NCBI GenBank assembly: GCA_035644215.1
Contig: DASQPA010000476.1
Span: 1 to 18,291 of the forward strand
DNA from: DASQPA01 sp035644215
GTDB lineage: Bacteria > Acidobacteriota > Thermoanaerobaculia > Multivoradales > UBA5704
DNA length: 18,291 nt
Direction: 5' to 3'
Shown here: positions 1 through 8,600 of the stretch, one piece after another
Position numbering within the stretch: position 1 is the first letter of the stretch
Layout of the letters: every line of letters begins with the position of its first letter
The notes under the pieces: generated by a model
Told to the model about the DNA's origin: nothing
What the model saw: the letters and a program-made list of their open reading frames with translations, nothing else
The model's database searches: none
Made by a program: the position numbers and the translations under genes

Positions 1-2
1 CC

Positions 3-1040
3 TGCAAACTATCATACGAGTGTGGACAACACGCCGAGGAGCACGGGCAAGGCCGGGGTGACGCCCTGAGCGCTGAGACGAAGGTCTTCCGCGCCGAGCG
101 CGCCGAGGCCCGGGAGCGCCTCGACCGCGCCCTCTGGAAACGCCTGTCGCACATCCCCACCCTCTCGCGGACCCGGGTCCAGGCCTGGATCGAGGAGGGC
201 CGGGTGACGGTGAACGGCGCCCTGACCCGGCGACCGGCGGATCGTCTCACCCTCGGCGACTTTATCGAGCTCGCCTTTCCGGACACGCCGCCCCTCCCCA
301 CCCCGCCGGCCCAGGAGATGCCGCTCGACGTCCTCTATGAGGACGACCACCTCCTGGCCCTGAACAAGCCTCCCGGCCTCCTCGTCCACCCAACCCCGAA
401 AGAGCGCGCGGACACGCTCTGGAACGGCCTGCTCTTCCGGGCGAAGGCGTGGGGCGAGGGGAACCTCCCCGGTCTCGTCCACCGTCTCGACCGCGACACC
501 TCGGGCGTCCTCCTGGTGGCGAAGAACCGCCCGGTGCTGGCCGCCCTGGCCCGCGCGCTGCGCTCGAAGGAGGCTGAGAAGCACTACCTGGCGCTGGTCT
601 ATGGCCGGATCGAGGCGCCCAAGGGACGGATCGACCTCGGCATCCTGCGCCATCCCGAGGACCGCCGGCGCTGGGCGGCTTCGAAGAACGAGGGTCAACC
701 GTCGAGCACCCTCTGGGAGAGGATCGCCGAAGCGGAGCGGGCGCCGTTGACCTTGCTCTCCTGCCGGCTGCTGACCGGAAGAACGCATCAGATAAGGGTC
801 CACCTCTCGGCCCAGGGCTGGCCGATCGTCGGCGATCCGCTCTACGGCGAGCCGCGCTACCTGGGGATTGTGGACCCGGAGATCCGGGAGCGCTGCCGGC
901 AGTTCCCCCGCCAGGCACTCCATGCGCGGCGGCTGGTCTTCATGCACCCGGTGACCCGGCAGCGGGTGGAGGTGGAGGCCGGGGTGCCGGAGGATCTGGC
1001 GGGGCTGCTGAGGGCTGCGGGGCTGGCCCGGATCGTTTGA
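3..1040 (+). CDS. RluA-family pseudouridine synthase (5' end open at window edge)
   Basis: This enzyme family isomerises uridine to pseudouridine in rRNA or tRNA. The frame carries the family signature HRLDRDTSG, with the presumed catalytic Asp encoded at 489-491, then GRTHQIRVHL near 780-812 and a C-terminal GDPLYG segment. The frame has no stop and no ATG, GTG or TTG from position 3 to 203. The first GTG, at 204, would cut through an S4-like RNA-binding domain: residues before it read LDRALWKRLSHIPTLSRTRV and continue into VTVNGALTRRPADRLTLGD. The real start is therefore probably left of the window, or a rare CTG at 66; 204 looks too late. The S4 domain plus catalytic domain order fits the RluC/RluD-like branch, but which RNA position is modified cannot be told. 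The gene ends with TGA and faces the leftward permease gene. Confidence 0.92.
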   Translation, partial: CKLSYECGQHAEEHGQGRGDALSAETKVFRAERAEARERLDRALWKRLSHIPTLSRTRVQAWIEEGRVTVNGALTRRPADRLTLGDFIELAFPDTPPLPTPPAQEMPLDVLYEDDHLLALNKPPGLLVHPTPKERADTLWNGLLFRAKAWGEGNLPGLVHRLDRDTSGVLLVAKNRPVLAALARALRSKEAEKHYLALVYGRIEAPKGRIDLGILRHPEDRRRWAASKNEGQPSSTLWERIAEAERAPLTLLSCRLLTGRTHQIRVHLSAQGWPIVGDPLYGEPRYLGIVDPEIRERCRQFPRQALHARRLVFMHPVTRQRVEVEAGVPEDLAGLLRAAGLARIV

Positions 1041-1046
1041 GAGGCT

Positions 1047-1269
1047 GTGAAAAAAATCGGCCTCCTACCTCACGGGTCTTCGTAGAGACGTCCCCAGCCG
1101 CCGTCCGGAACCTTCCCGGAACCACCGCCGTCGGGGCGTCTCCGCAGGCATCAGACGCCTGAGATCTCGGCCGCGTTGGAGACGCCCCGACGGCGTGGTA
1201 ACGGCAAGGGTTTCGATAGCGCCTGGGGCGTCTCTACGGGAATCTCCGCGTGCGACCCGATTTTTTCAC
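1047..1269. repeat. MITE-like nested inverted repeat between convergent genes
   Basis: Two arms of about 95 nt (1047-1143 and 1178-1269) are inverted copies with blocks of identity around a 34-nt centre. The outer ends are gtgaaaaaaatcgg (1047-1060) and ccgattttttcac (1257-1269). The middle blocks are cgtagagacg (1081-1090) and cgtctctacg (1229-1238). The inner blocks are a perfect 18-bp pair (1126-1143 and 1178-1195). The centre has a small hairpin, caggc/gcctg (1145-1149, 1157-1161). Each arm can also fold on itself, because gagacg-cccc-type 10-mers occur four times in alternating orientation (1085, 1133, 1179, 1225). It fills nearly the whole gap between the two convergent genes. The T tract at each end, read from either strand, means it may also stop transcription both ways. 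I see no gene in it. Confidence 0.8.
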
Positions 1270-1289
1270 GACCCCTGAGCCCGTCTCCG

Positions 1290-3791
1290 TTACTCCAGCC
1301 GCTCCAACGCGATCCTCGGCTCGATCCTCGCCGCGCGGTCGGAGGGGAGATAGCTCGCTAGGAGCATGGCGGCGACGAGGAGGAGGGGAGCGACGGAGAA
1401 GGCGACCGGGTCGAGCGGGCTGACCTCGAAGAGGAGGGTGCCGAGGGCGCGGCTCGCCCCGAGGGCGGCGCCGAGGCCCACCGCCAGGCCGAAGGCGGTG
1501 GTGGTGAGCGCCTCGCCGAGGATCATCCGGCGGATTCTCCGGCCGTCGGCCCCGAGGGCCATGCGGATGCCGATCTCGGCCGTCCGCAGGCTCACCAGGT
1601 AGGAGACGAAGCCGTAGAGCCCGACGGCGCCCAGGGTGAGGGCGATGACGGTGGCGAGGAGGAGCAGGAGGGCGGCGAGCTCGAAACGCGAGCGCGCCTC
1701 GTGGAGGACCTCGGTCAGGGTGCGGACGTGGGCCACCGGCAGGTCGGGCGCCACGCCGTGGATCTCGCTGCGGACCTCCGGGACGAGCGACTCGGGCGCC
1801 ACCCGGGTGCGCACGGCGAACGTCATCTGGCGCGCCGCCCAGGCCCCGGGCTTCATGCCCAGCACCGGGTAGTAGACCATCTCCTCGGCCGCCGTCTCGG
1901 TCAGCTCGCGCTGGCGGACGTTGCCGGCCACCCCGACGATGGTGAACCAGGGGTCGCCCGGGTGGTAGCCGCGCTGCAGGCGCAGCCGGCGGCCGAGGGC
2001 GCTGCCGTGCGGCCAGAAGTGGTGCGCCAGAGCGGCGCTCACCACCGCGGCGCCGGTCCGCTCTTCGGCGTCGGCGGACTCGATGCCGCGCCCTTCCAGG
2101 ATAGGGATGCCCATGGCCCGGAAGTAGCCGGGAGTGACGTACTGGTAGCCGAGCATGGGCGGCAAGGCGTCCGCGGCGCTCGGGAAGTCCTCGAACATGT
2201 GTCCGGCGACGGCCGAGAGGGCGAGCGGCAGGGTGGAGGTGGCGCCCGCCACCTGCACCCCGGGCAGCGCGGCGAGCCGGGCGAGCATCGCGTCGAGGCC
2301 GTGCGCCACCGCGAGGTCGTCGGGGTAGTCGGCCGCGGGCAGGGCGAGCTCCAGGGTCAGGGTGCTCTTGGGATCGAAGCCCGGGTCGATCGCGGCCAGC
2401 CGGCGGAAGCTCTGGAGCAGGAGGGCGGCGCCGGTCAGGAGCATCACGGCGAGCGCCATCTGGAGGCCGACCAGCGCCTGGCGCAGGAGCTGCCGGCCAC
2501 GCCCCGCGGTCATCGCCCGGCCGCCCCCCTGGAGCGCGGCGGCGAGCTCGATCCGCCGGCTGGCGCGCAGGGCCGGGACGAGGCCGAAGAGCAGGCTGGT
2601 GAAGAGAGCGAGGCCGGCGGCGAAGACCAGGGTCCGGCCGTTCAACTCGGCTGGCGTGAGGTGAGCGAGCGAGGGCGGCCGGAGGGCGGCGAGCAGCTGC
2701 AGGCCGGCCCCGGCGAGGAGGACGCCGAGCGCTCCCGCCGCGAGCCCGAGGAGCAGGCTCTCGGCGAGCACGCCAGAGAGCAGCGCCCGGCGCGGCGCCC
2801 CGAGCGCGGCATGGACCGCGAGCTCGCGCCGGCGCCCCTCGCCGCGCACCAGGAGGAGGTTGGCGACGTTGGCGCAGGCGATGGCCAGGATGCAGCCGAC
2901 CGCCCCGAGGAGGAGCCAGAGCACCGCGCCCACGGCTCCCACTTGCTGGTCGCGCAGCGGCCGCAGAAGGGGAGCGAAGCCACCCTTGGCGAGGACCCGG
3001 GCGACGCGGCCCGGCCACCAGCGTGCGAGGTCGTGCGCCAGCCGCCCGAGGTCGGCCGCGGCGGCCTGCCGGGTGACGCCGGGGGCGAGGCGGGCCACGG
3101 CGTCGTCGTTCAGCAGGGCGAGCGAGGTGCGCACCGGGTCGAGCCGCCGCGGCAGCCAGAGCGCGGTGTCGATCTCGGGGAAGGCGAAGCCCGGGGGGAG
3201 GACGCCGATCACCTGGGTGGGGACGCCGTCGATCCGCAGGGTCCGGCCGAGGAGCCGCCGATCGTGGCGGTCGCCCCCCAGCTCGCGCCACAGGCCGTCG
3301 CCGAGCAGCACGACCGCCGGCCCGCCGGGCCGCTCGTCAGCCGTCGTGAAGCTGTGGCCGAGCCGCGGCTGGACGCCCAGGACCGAAAAGAGCGAGGCCG
3401 TGGCGGTGGCCGACGGCACCCGCCGCGGGGCAGTATCGCCGGCATCCCCGGCGGCCCCCGTGCCGGCGAGGTTGACGAAGCCGGCGCGATAGAGGGCGAG
3501 GCCGGAGAGGGTCTTCTGGTGGTCGCGGTAGAGGACGTAGGTGCCGTCCGACACTCCCACCTCCGGCAGGTCGAGGCCGGGGGCGGTGTGGCCGAGCCAG
3601 AGCAGCCGGTCGGCCCGCGGGTAGGGGAGCGGGCGCAGGAGGACGGCGTCGAGCAGGCTCCAGACCGCGGTGTCGGCGCCGATCCCCACCGCCAGGGTGA
3701 GGACGCAGAGGGCGGTGAAGCCGGGAGCGCGCCGGAGGCCGCGGGCGGCCTGGCGGAAATACTGCCGGAAATCCGGGAGCAGCGTCGTCAT
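1290..3791 (-). CDS. ADOP-type (MacB-like) ABC transporter permease
   Basis: The 833-residue protein is a tandem duplication of the MacB/FtsX permease fold without an ATPase domain. A first membrane helix (about residues 25-47) leads into the family-typical segment AVLLRPLPYP. A large extracytoplasmic domain follows to about residue 280, then helices near 286-315, 340-365 and 388-408. The second half repeats this: a helix near 440-460, an extracytoplasmic domain, and helices near 706-731, 762-782 and 798-815. EIGIRMALGA (about 739-748) is the usual cytoplasmic coupling segment. The ending SYLPSDRAARIEPRIALE is typical of ADOP proteins, whose length is about 800-890. Its role (export or mechanotransmission with an unlinked ATPase) is not known. 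The ATG overlaps the stop of the upstream amidohydrolase gene (ATGA), and a GGGGAG ribosome binding site lies 6 nt before it, within a 12-bp palindrome at 3798-3809, so translation is probably coupled. Confidence 0.92.
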   Translation of the reverse strand: MTTLLPDFRQYFRQAARGLRRAPGFTALCVLTLAVGIGADTAVWSLLDAVLLRPLPYPRADRLLWLGHTAPGLDLPEVGVSDGTYVLYRDHQKTLSGLALYRAGFVNLAGTGAAGDAGDTAPRRVPSATATASLFSVLGVQPRLGHSFTTADERPGGPAVVLLGDGLWRELGGDRHDRRLLGRTLRIDGVPTQVIGVLPPGFAFPEIDTALWLPRRLDPVRTSLALLNDDAVARLAPGVTRQAAAADLGRLAHDLARWWPGRVARVLAKGGFAPLLRPLRDQQVGAVGAVLWLLLGAVGCILAIACANVANLLLVRGEGRRRELAVHAALGAPRRALLSGVLAESLLLGLAAGALGVLLAGAGLQLLAALRPPSLAHLTPAELNGRTLVFAAGLALFTSLLFGLVPALRASRRIELAAALQGGGRAMTAGRGRQLLRQALVGLQMALAVMLLTGAALLLQSFRRLAAIDPGFDPKSTLTLELALPAADYPDDLAVAHGLDAMLARLAALPGVQVAGATSTLPLALSAVAGHMFEDFPSAADALPPMLGYQYVTPGYFRAMGIPILEGRGIESADAEERTGAAVVSAALAHHFWPHGSALGRRLRLQRGYHPGDPWFTIVGVAGNVRQRELTETAAEEMVYYPVLGMKPGAWAARQMTFAVRTRVAPESLVPEVRSEIHGVAPDLPVAHVRTLTEVLHEARSRFELAALLLLLATVIALTLGAVGLYGFVSYLVSLRTAEIGIRMALGADGRRIRRMILGEALTTTAFGLAVGLGAALGASRALGTLLFEVSPLDPVAFSVAPLLLVAAMLLASYLPSDRAARIEPRIALERLE

Positions 3792-5080
3792 GGGCGACTC
3801 CCCGGGGAGGCCGTCCGGTCGACCACCACCTGCCCGCCCTTCATCACCCAGCGCACGCCGTCGACCACCGCGCCGACGTCCTGGAGCGGATCGCCCTCGA
3901 CGGCCACGAGGTCCGCCTCGTAGCCCGGCGCCACCGCGCCCAGGGTCGTCTCCATCCCCAGGAGGGCGGCGCCGTTCGCCGTCGCTGCGGCCAGGGCCTG
4001 GGCCGGGGTCATCCCGGCCTTGACGAACCAGCGGAGCTCTTGGGTGTTCTCGCCGAAGCCGGTGAACACCGCGTCCGATCCCATGGCGATTCGGACCTTG
4101 GCGCGGACGGCGCGGCGCAGGGTCGCGAGGTTGCGGTCGAGATAGGCCTGGAGGCGGTCGGCCGCGGCCTGGTCGTAGCCGTACTCCTCGCGGTGGGCGA
4201 TGTAATACCGGTTGTGGTCGACGGTCGGGACGTAGAAGGTGCCGCGCCGCGCCATTTCGGCGAGGGTCGCGTCGTCCATGTCGGTCGCATGCTCGACCGA
4301 GTCGGCCCCGGCGCGCACCGCGTCCCGGGCGCCGTCCGGGCCGTAGGAGTGGATGGCGATCCGTTTGCCCGCCTGGTGGGCGACGTCGACGGCGGCCTTC
4401 ATCTCCTCATAGGTGTAGGTCTCGAAGCCGGTGACGTCCTGGTCGCTGCCGGTCGAGCCGTACATCTTGATCCAGTCCGCCCCGGCGGCGAGCTGCTGGC
4501 GCGCCACCCGCTGGACCTCGGCCACCCCGTCCGCCCGGCCGGGCTCCGGCTGCACCACCCCCGGCCGCGGCGGCGCGCCGCTGACGTGGAGCCCGTAGCC
4601 GGCCACGAGCATGCGTGGCCCGACCATGGCGCCGCGCTGGATCAGCTCGCGCATCGCGAGGTCGGTGTACTCCCAGGAGCCCAGGTCCCGCACGGTGGTG
4701 ACGCCGGTCTCCAGGGTCTTCCGGGCGTTCTCCTGGGCGAGGAAGACGGTGACCGGCGCCCCCAGGATCTCGAGCTGGCTCCAGGGCCGCGACCCCGGCG
4801 CCCGGTCCCAGTAGAAGGTCATGTGGGTATGGGCGTCGATCAGACCCGGAATGCCGGTATAGCGCCGCAGGTCGACCACCTTGGCGCCCGCCGGGATGGC
4901 GGTCTCGCCATGGCCGACCCTTGTGATGCGCTCGCCTTCGATGACCACGACCGCGTCGGTCACGACCGCCCCCTTGCCGTCGACGAGCCGGCCGAAACGG
5001 AGCGCCGTGACCTGATTGGAAGGAGGAGTGGGAGCGGCGGCCGCGAGGGCCAGGGCCAGGAGTGGGATGAGGGGGCGCAT
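3788..5080 (-). CDS. Exported amidohydrolase-superfamily metal hydrolase (imidazolonepropionase/Xaa-Pro dipeptidase-like)
   Basis: A 430-residue protein with a short hydrophobic N-terminus (residues 3-16, LIPLLALALAAAAP) that reads as a Sec signal peptide; no lipobox Cys is present. Metal-site residues of the amidohydrolase TIM barrel are in order: HxH at 84 and 86 (DAHTHM), a Lys at 205 (DWIKMY) in the place of the carboxylated lysine, His 244 (AIHSYG), His 264 (VEHATD) and Asp 336 (GSDAVF). The N-terminal and C-terminal beta-sandwich parts are present, the latter ending GAVAPGYEADLVAVEGDPL. Members hydrolyse cyclic amides or dipeptides; the substrate cannot be read from sequence. It is the first gene of a leftward pair with the ADOP permease. 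The ATG follows GGAGGAG at a good distance, but that site lies in a hairpin. It could equally be annotated as a prolidase-like peptidase. Confidence 0.9.
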   Translation of the reverse strand: MRPLIPLLALALAAAAPTPPSNQVTALRFGRLVDGKGAVVTDAVVVIEGERITRVGHGETAIPAGAKVVDLRRYTGIPGLIDAHTHMTFYWDRAPGSRPWSQLEILGAPVTVFLAQENARKTLETGVTTVRDLGSWEYTDLAMRELIQRGAMVGPRMLVAGYGLHVSGAPPRPGVVQPEPGRADGVAEVQRVARQQLAAGADWIKMYGSTGSDQDVTGFETYTYEEMKAAVDVAHQAGKRIAIHSYGPDGARDAVRAGADSVEHATDMDDATLAEMARRGTFYVPTVDHNRYYIAHREEYGYDQAAADRLQAYLDRNLATLRRAVRAKVRIAMGSDAVFTGFGENTQELRWFVKAGMTPAQALAAATANGAALLGMETTLGAVAPGYEADLVAVEGDPLQDVGAVVDGVRWVMKGGQVVVDRTASPGSRP

Positions 5081-5081
5081 G

Positions 5082-5099
5082 GGGCTCCTCCAGGAGCCC
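5082..5099 (-). promoter_or_regulatory. Hairpin occluding the ribosome binding site of the amidohydrolase gene
   Basis: On the minus strand, immediately before the ATG, an 8-bp perfect stem GGGCTCCT/AGGAGCCC closes on a 2-nt GG. The Shine-Dalgarno sequence GGAGGAG starts at the loop and runs into the 3' arm, so the folded leader would hide it. A two-base loop is too tight, so one or two inner pairs would open in practice. It may keep translation low or be the site of a regulator. The pairing is seen; the effect is inferred. Confidence 0.5.
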
Positions 5100-5188
5100 A
5101 GACGCTAGCACAAGGCGCTGCGCCCGTCCCCTCTCCCATACTCCGGATCAGGGGGGAGGTCAGGAGGGGGGCGGTCCGCACCGGGCAC

Positions 5189-5222
5189 GGACGGTCCGAA
5201 TCCACCCGAAGATGGACCGTCC
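5189..5222. repeat. Inverted repeat, 9-bp arms, 16-nt spacer
   Basis: The perfect arms are ggacggtcc (5189-5197) and ggaccgtcc (5214-5222). They lie between the divergent amidohydrolase and NRPS genes, just left of the REP-like pair. The arms could be an operator for a dimeric regulator or a transcript hairpin. There is no T tract after it, so an intrinsic terminator is unlikely. Confidence 0.45.
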
Positions 5223-5240
5223 TGGGCCGGCGCGGCCCCA

Positions 5241-5370
5241 CCCGGGCATGAATGCCCGGGCTATGAGTTGCGCTGGATGAATCCAGCTTTGCGATCACGG
5301 AACCGCCTGCCCTTCGCACGAAGCCGGATTTATCCGGCGCAACCCATAGCCCGGAGATTTATCTCCGGGC
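5241..5370. repeat. Inverted pair of REP-like bipartite hairpin units
   Basis: Unit 1 (5241-5287) is a 9-bp-stem hairpin, cccgggcat-ga-atgcccggg, a linker ctatgagttgc, and a 7-bp-stem hairpin gctggat-ga-atccagc. Unit 2 (5323-5370) is the same design on the other strand: gccggat-tt-atccggc, linker gcaacccatag, then a 10-bp-stem hairpin at 5349-5370. The linkers are reverse complements apart from one base. The stems differ between units but stay paired (gggcat versus ggagat, ctggat versus ccggat). The two units are separated by 35 bp. This layout is like the BIME arrays of REP sequences that some bacteria spread with RAYT (REP-associated tyrosine) transposases. No transposase gene is in the window. 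Confidence 0.75.
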
Positions 5371-5602
5371 GGGGCCGAGTCCGCCTCGATGGCCGCCAAG
5401 GACGACACCGCCCTGCAGGTGGGTTCGGCGCCGAGGGGCGGGCGGGTCCCTCCCCCTGATCCAAACCGCCGCCTCCCAGGGGGGAGGAACTCCGCCGCTC
5501 TCGCGCCGGCGCGCTTCGGGGTACCGGGCGCACTCCGTCTAGCAGGAGTCCTCAAGCCTCGCTTAGCGTAGCGAGAATTACTGCAGCGTCCGTTCGTCCG
5601 CC
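5371..5602. other. Intergenic leader upstream of the NRPS operon, no gene seen
   Basis: These 232 bp should contain the NRPS promoter, but I cannot place a convincing -35/-10 pair. Small hairpins are present: cctccc/gggagg (about 5471-5486), actcc/ggagt (5532-5536 and 5545-5549) and ctcgct/agcgag (5558-5563 and 5570-5575). The last lies just 27 nt before the NRPS start codon. A 60-codon open frame at 5389-5571 has no recognisable protein features and I do not call it. The stretch 5448-5462 is a near-perfect inverted copy of 5145-5159. Confidence 0.4.
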
Positions 5603-8600
5603 ATGCCCACCGAGCTGTACCGCCTCTCGCCTCTCCAGCAGGCGATGCTCCAGGAAAGCGTCGCGTCGCCCGCCGGTGCGTGGCCGGGCGTCTGGCGCTG
5701 GGTCTGGACGCTGCCGCAGGCGCTCGATCTCGCGGCCTTCGAACGGGCCTGGGGCCGGGTGGTCGAGAGGCATCCCATCTTCCGCACCCGGCTCCTCTGG
5801 GCGGGGCTCGCCGAGCCCTGCCAGGAGGTCGTGCCCGAGGCGCGGCTGCCGTTCGAGAGCCGGTCCTTTCTCGGGCTGCCGCGTGAGCGTTGGGCGGAGC
5901 GGCTGGCGAGCTGGCTCGCCGAGGACCTGCAGCGCGGTCTCCCTCTCGACCAGGCGCCGCTCCTGCGGGTGACCGCGATCCGCTTCGCTCCCGACCACCA
6001 CGAGATCGTCGTCACCCTCCACCACGCGACCTTCGACGGCCGGACTCTCCTCGCCTTCGTGCCGGAGGTCTTCGCCTTCTACGACGCGTTTTGCCGGGGC
6101 GAGGAGCTGACGCTCCCCGCCGTCCGTCCCTACCGGCTCTACGTCGACTGGCTCGAACAGCAGGACCGGGAGCGCGCCCGGGACTTCTGGCGCGAGACGC
6201 TCGCCGGCCTCGGCGAGCCGACGCCGCTCGCCGTCGATCGGGCCGCCGCCCCGCCGAAGGTTCCAGACGCTCCGGAAGATCCCGACCCGCTCGGGCAGCT
6301 CTCGACCTGGCTGCCCGAGGCCGAGACCGCGGCGCTCGCCGCCCTCGCCCGGCGGAACGGCCTCACCCTGAACACCCTGCTTCTCGCGGCCTGGACCCTC
6401 GTCCTCGGCCGCTACAGCGGCCGCCGCGACCTGCTCTTCGGAGTGGTCCGCACGCACCGCGGGGCGCTGGGCGACGATCCGGTGATCCTCGGGCCGGTCA
6501 TGGTGTCGGTGCCCTTCCGCGGCCGGGTCGAGCCGGCGGCCCGCCTGGACCGCTGGCTCGCCGGCCTCCGTGCGAACTGGACGGCGCTGCGGACCGGCGA
6601 CTTCCTGCCGCTCGCCGAGATCCGCGCCGAGAGCGAGCTGCCGCCCGAGGCGCCGCTCTACGAGAGCCTCGTCCTCTTCGAGACCCACGAGCTGACCGCG
6701 CGCCTGCGCCAGAACGGCGGCGACTGGAGCGGCCGTTCGTTCCGCCTGGTGCGGCGCAAGGGGATGCCGCTCAGTCTCTACGGCTATCTCGAACGGCGCC
6801 TGGCGCTCAAGGTGATCTACGACCGGGACCGCTTCGACCGGACGACGATTGAACGCCTCCTCGGCCATCTGACGACCGCCCTCCTCGCCATGCCGGCGGG
6901 GGAGGAGCAGAGCGTCTCTATGCTGCCGCTCCTGGGGCCGGCGGAGCGGCACCAGCTGCTCGTCGAATGGAACGATACGGCGCTCCCCGGCCCGCCGGGC
7001 CTGCCGGGGTCACCGGTCCATCTCCGCTTCGCGGCGCTGGCCCGCCGCGCGCCGGAGGCTCTGGCGGTCGCCGACCCGGCCGCCTCGCGCACCTACGGCG
7101 AGCTCGACCGCGAGGCCGACCGCCTGGCCCGGCTCCTCGCCGCGCGCGGGGTGGGTCCGGGCTCGATCGTCGGCGTCGGCCTCGGCCGATCCTGGCGCGA
7201 GGTCGCGGCGCTCCTCGCCGTGCTCAAGGCCGGCGCTGCTTACCTGCCGTGCGATCCGGAGCTGCCGGCCGAGCGGCTGGGGGCGATCCTCGCCGATGCC
7301 GGCGCCTCCCTCCTGGTGACCGACAGCGCGCTCGCGCCGCGGCTCGACCCGGCGACGCCCCTTCTCTGCCTCGACCGCCTGGAGAAGGAGCCGCCCGTCC
7401 CAACCGTCGAGCCCGTCGCTCCCTCGATCTCGCCGCTGGCGCCGGCCTACGTGATCTACACCTCTGGCTCGACCGGCCGCCCCAAGGGGGTGGTCGTCTC
7501 CCACCAGGGGCTCGCCAACCTGGTCGACTGGCACGTCCAGGCCTTCGGCGTCGGGCCGGGGGACCGGGCGAGCCGGATCGCCGGGCAGGGCTTCGACGCC
7601 GCGGTCTGGGAGCTCTGGCCCTATCTCGCGACCGGCGCCGCGGTCCTCCATCCCGACGAGGAGACCCGCCTGGCGCCGGCCGGCCTGCGCGACTGGCTGG
7701 TGGGGGAGGGGGTGACGATCGGCTTCGCGCCCACCCCCATGGCCGAGCTGCTCCTCGACCTCGACTGGCCGGCCGGGACCGCCCTGCGGCTCCTCCTGAC
7801 CGGCGGCGACGCCCTGCGCCGCCGCCCGCCCGCGGGCCTGCCGTTCGAGCTGGTCAACGACTACGGCCCGACCGAGGGGAGCGTCGTCGCCACCTCCGGC
7901 CGGGTCGCCGCCGGCGATCCTGGCTCCGTTGGCTCCTGCGGGCCTGCTCCTTCGGGCGCTCCGCGCAGCCAGTCGCAGGTCCTCGGAGCCCAACGGAGTC
8001 AGGACGCGCCGTCCCTCGGTCGCCCGGTGGGGAACGCCCGGGTCGACCTCTTGAGCGACGAGGGGGAGCCGGTCCCCATCGGCGCCCGCGGCGAGATCTG
8101 TCTGGGCGGCGCCGGCCTCGCCCAGGGCTACCTGGGACGGCCGGGGCCGACGGCGGAGAACTTCGTGCCCGATCCGTTCGCCGGCAGCGGCGCGCGGCGG
8201 TACCGTACCGGCGACCTGGCGCGCCGCCTGCCCGACGGCGAGGTCGAGTTCCTCGGCCGCCGCGACTTCCAGGTCAAGGTCCGCGGCGTCCGCATCGAGC
8301 CGGGGGAGATCGAGGCGGCGCTCGCCGCGCACCCGGCGGTCCAGGCCGCGGCCGTGACGGTTCTGGAAGCAGAGGTGCGGACCCTGGCCGCTTTCGTCGT
8401 CGCCCGAACCGGCGCGGCTCTCGACGAGGCGGAGCTGCGCGGCTTCCTCGGCCGGCTCCTCCCCCGGGCCATGATCCCCTCGCTCGTCTTCCCCCTCGCC
8501 GCCCTGCCGCTGACGGCGAACGGCAAGGTCGACCGGCGGGCGCTCGCCGCGCTCGCCCTCTCCGCGACCGCCACCACCGCCGCGAGCCCGCGGGGCCACG

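Noticed and set aside
204..206. GTG as start codon of the pseudouridine synthase gene
   Set aside because: It would remove most of an S4-like domain that is encoded in frame upstream, and the frame is open to the window edge.
1126..1195. Classical intrinsic terminator
   Set aside because: The strongest stem is not followed directly by a T tract; the T tracts lie at the outer ends of the larger repeat, so termination is only a possibility.
5241..5370. CRISPR-like array from repeated hairpins
   Set aside because: Only two units, in inverted orientation, with no regular spacers or cas genes; a REP pair fits better.
5389..5571. 60-codon open frame upstream of the first NRPS gene
   Set aside because: Gly/Pro/Arg/Ala-rich, no ribosome binding site or recognisable motif, in GC-rich intergenic sequence with several hairpins.
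7918..8004. Frameshift or assembly error in the A domain
   Set aside because: The frame continues into normal A-domain motifs on both sides, and a near-identical insert occurs independently at 12460-12556.
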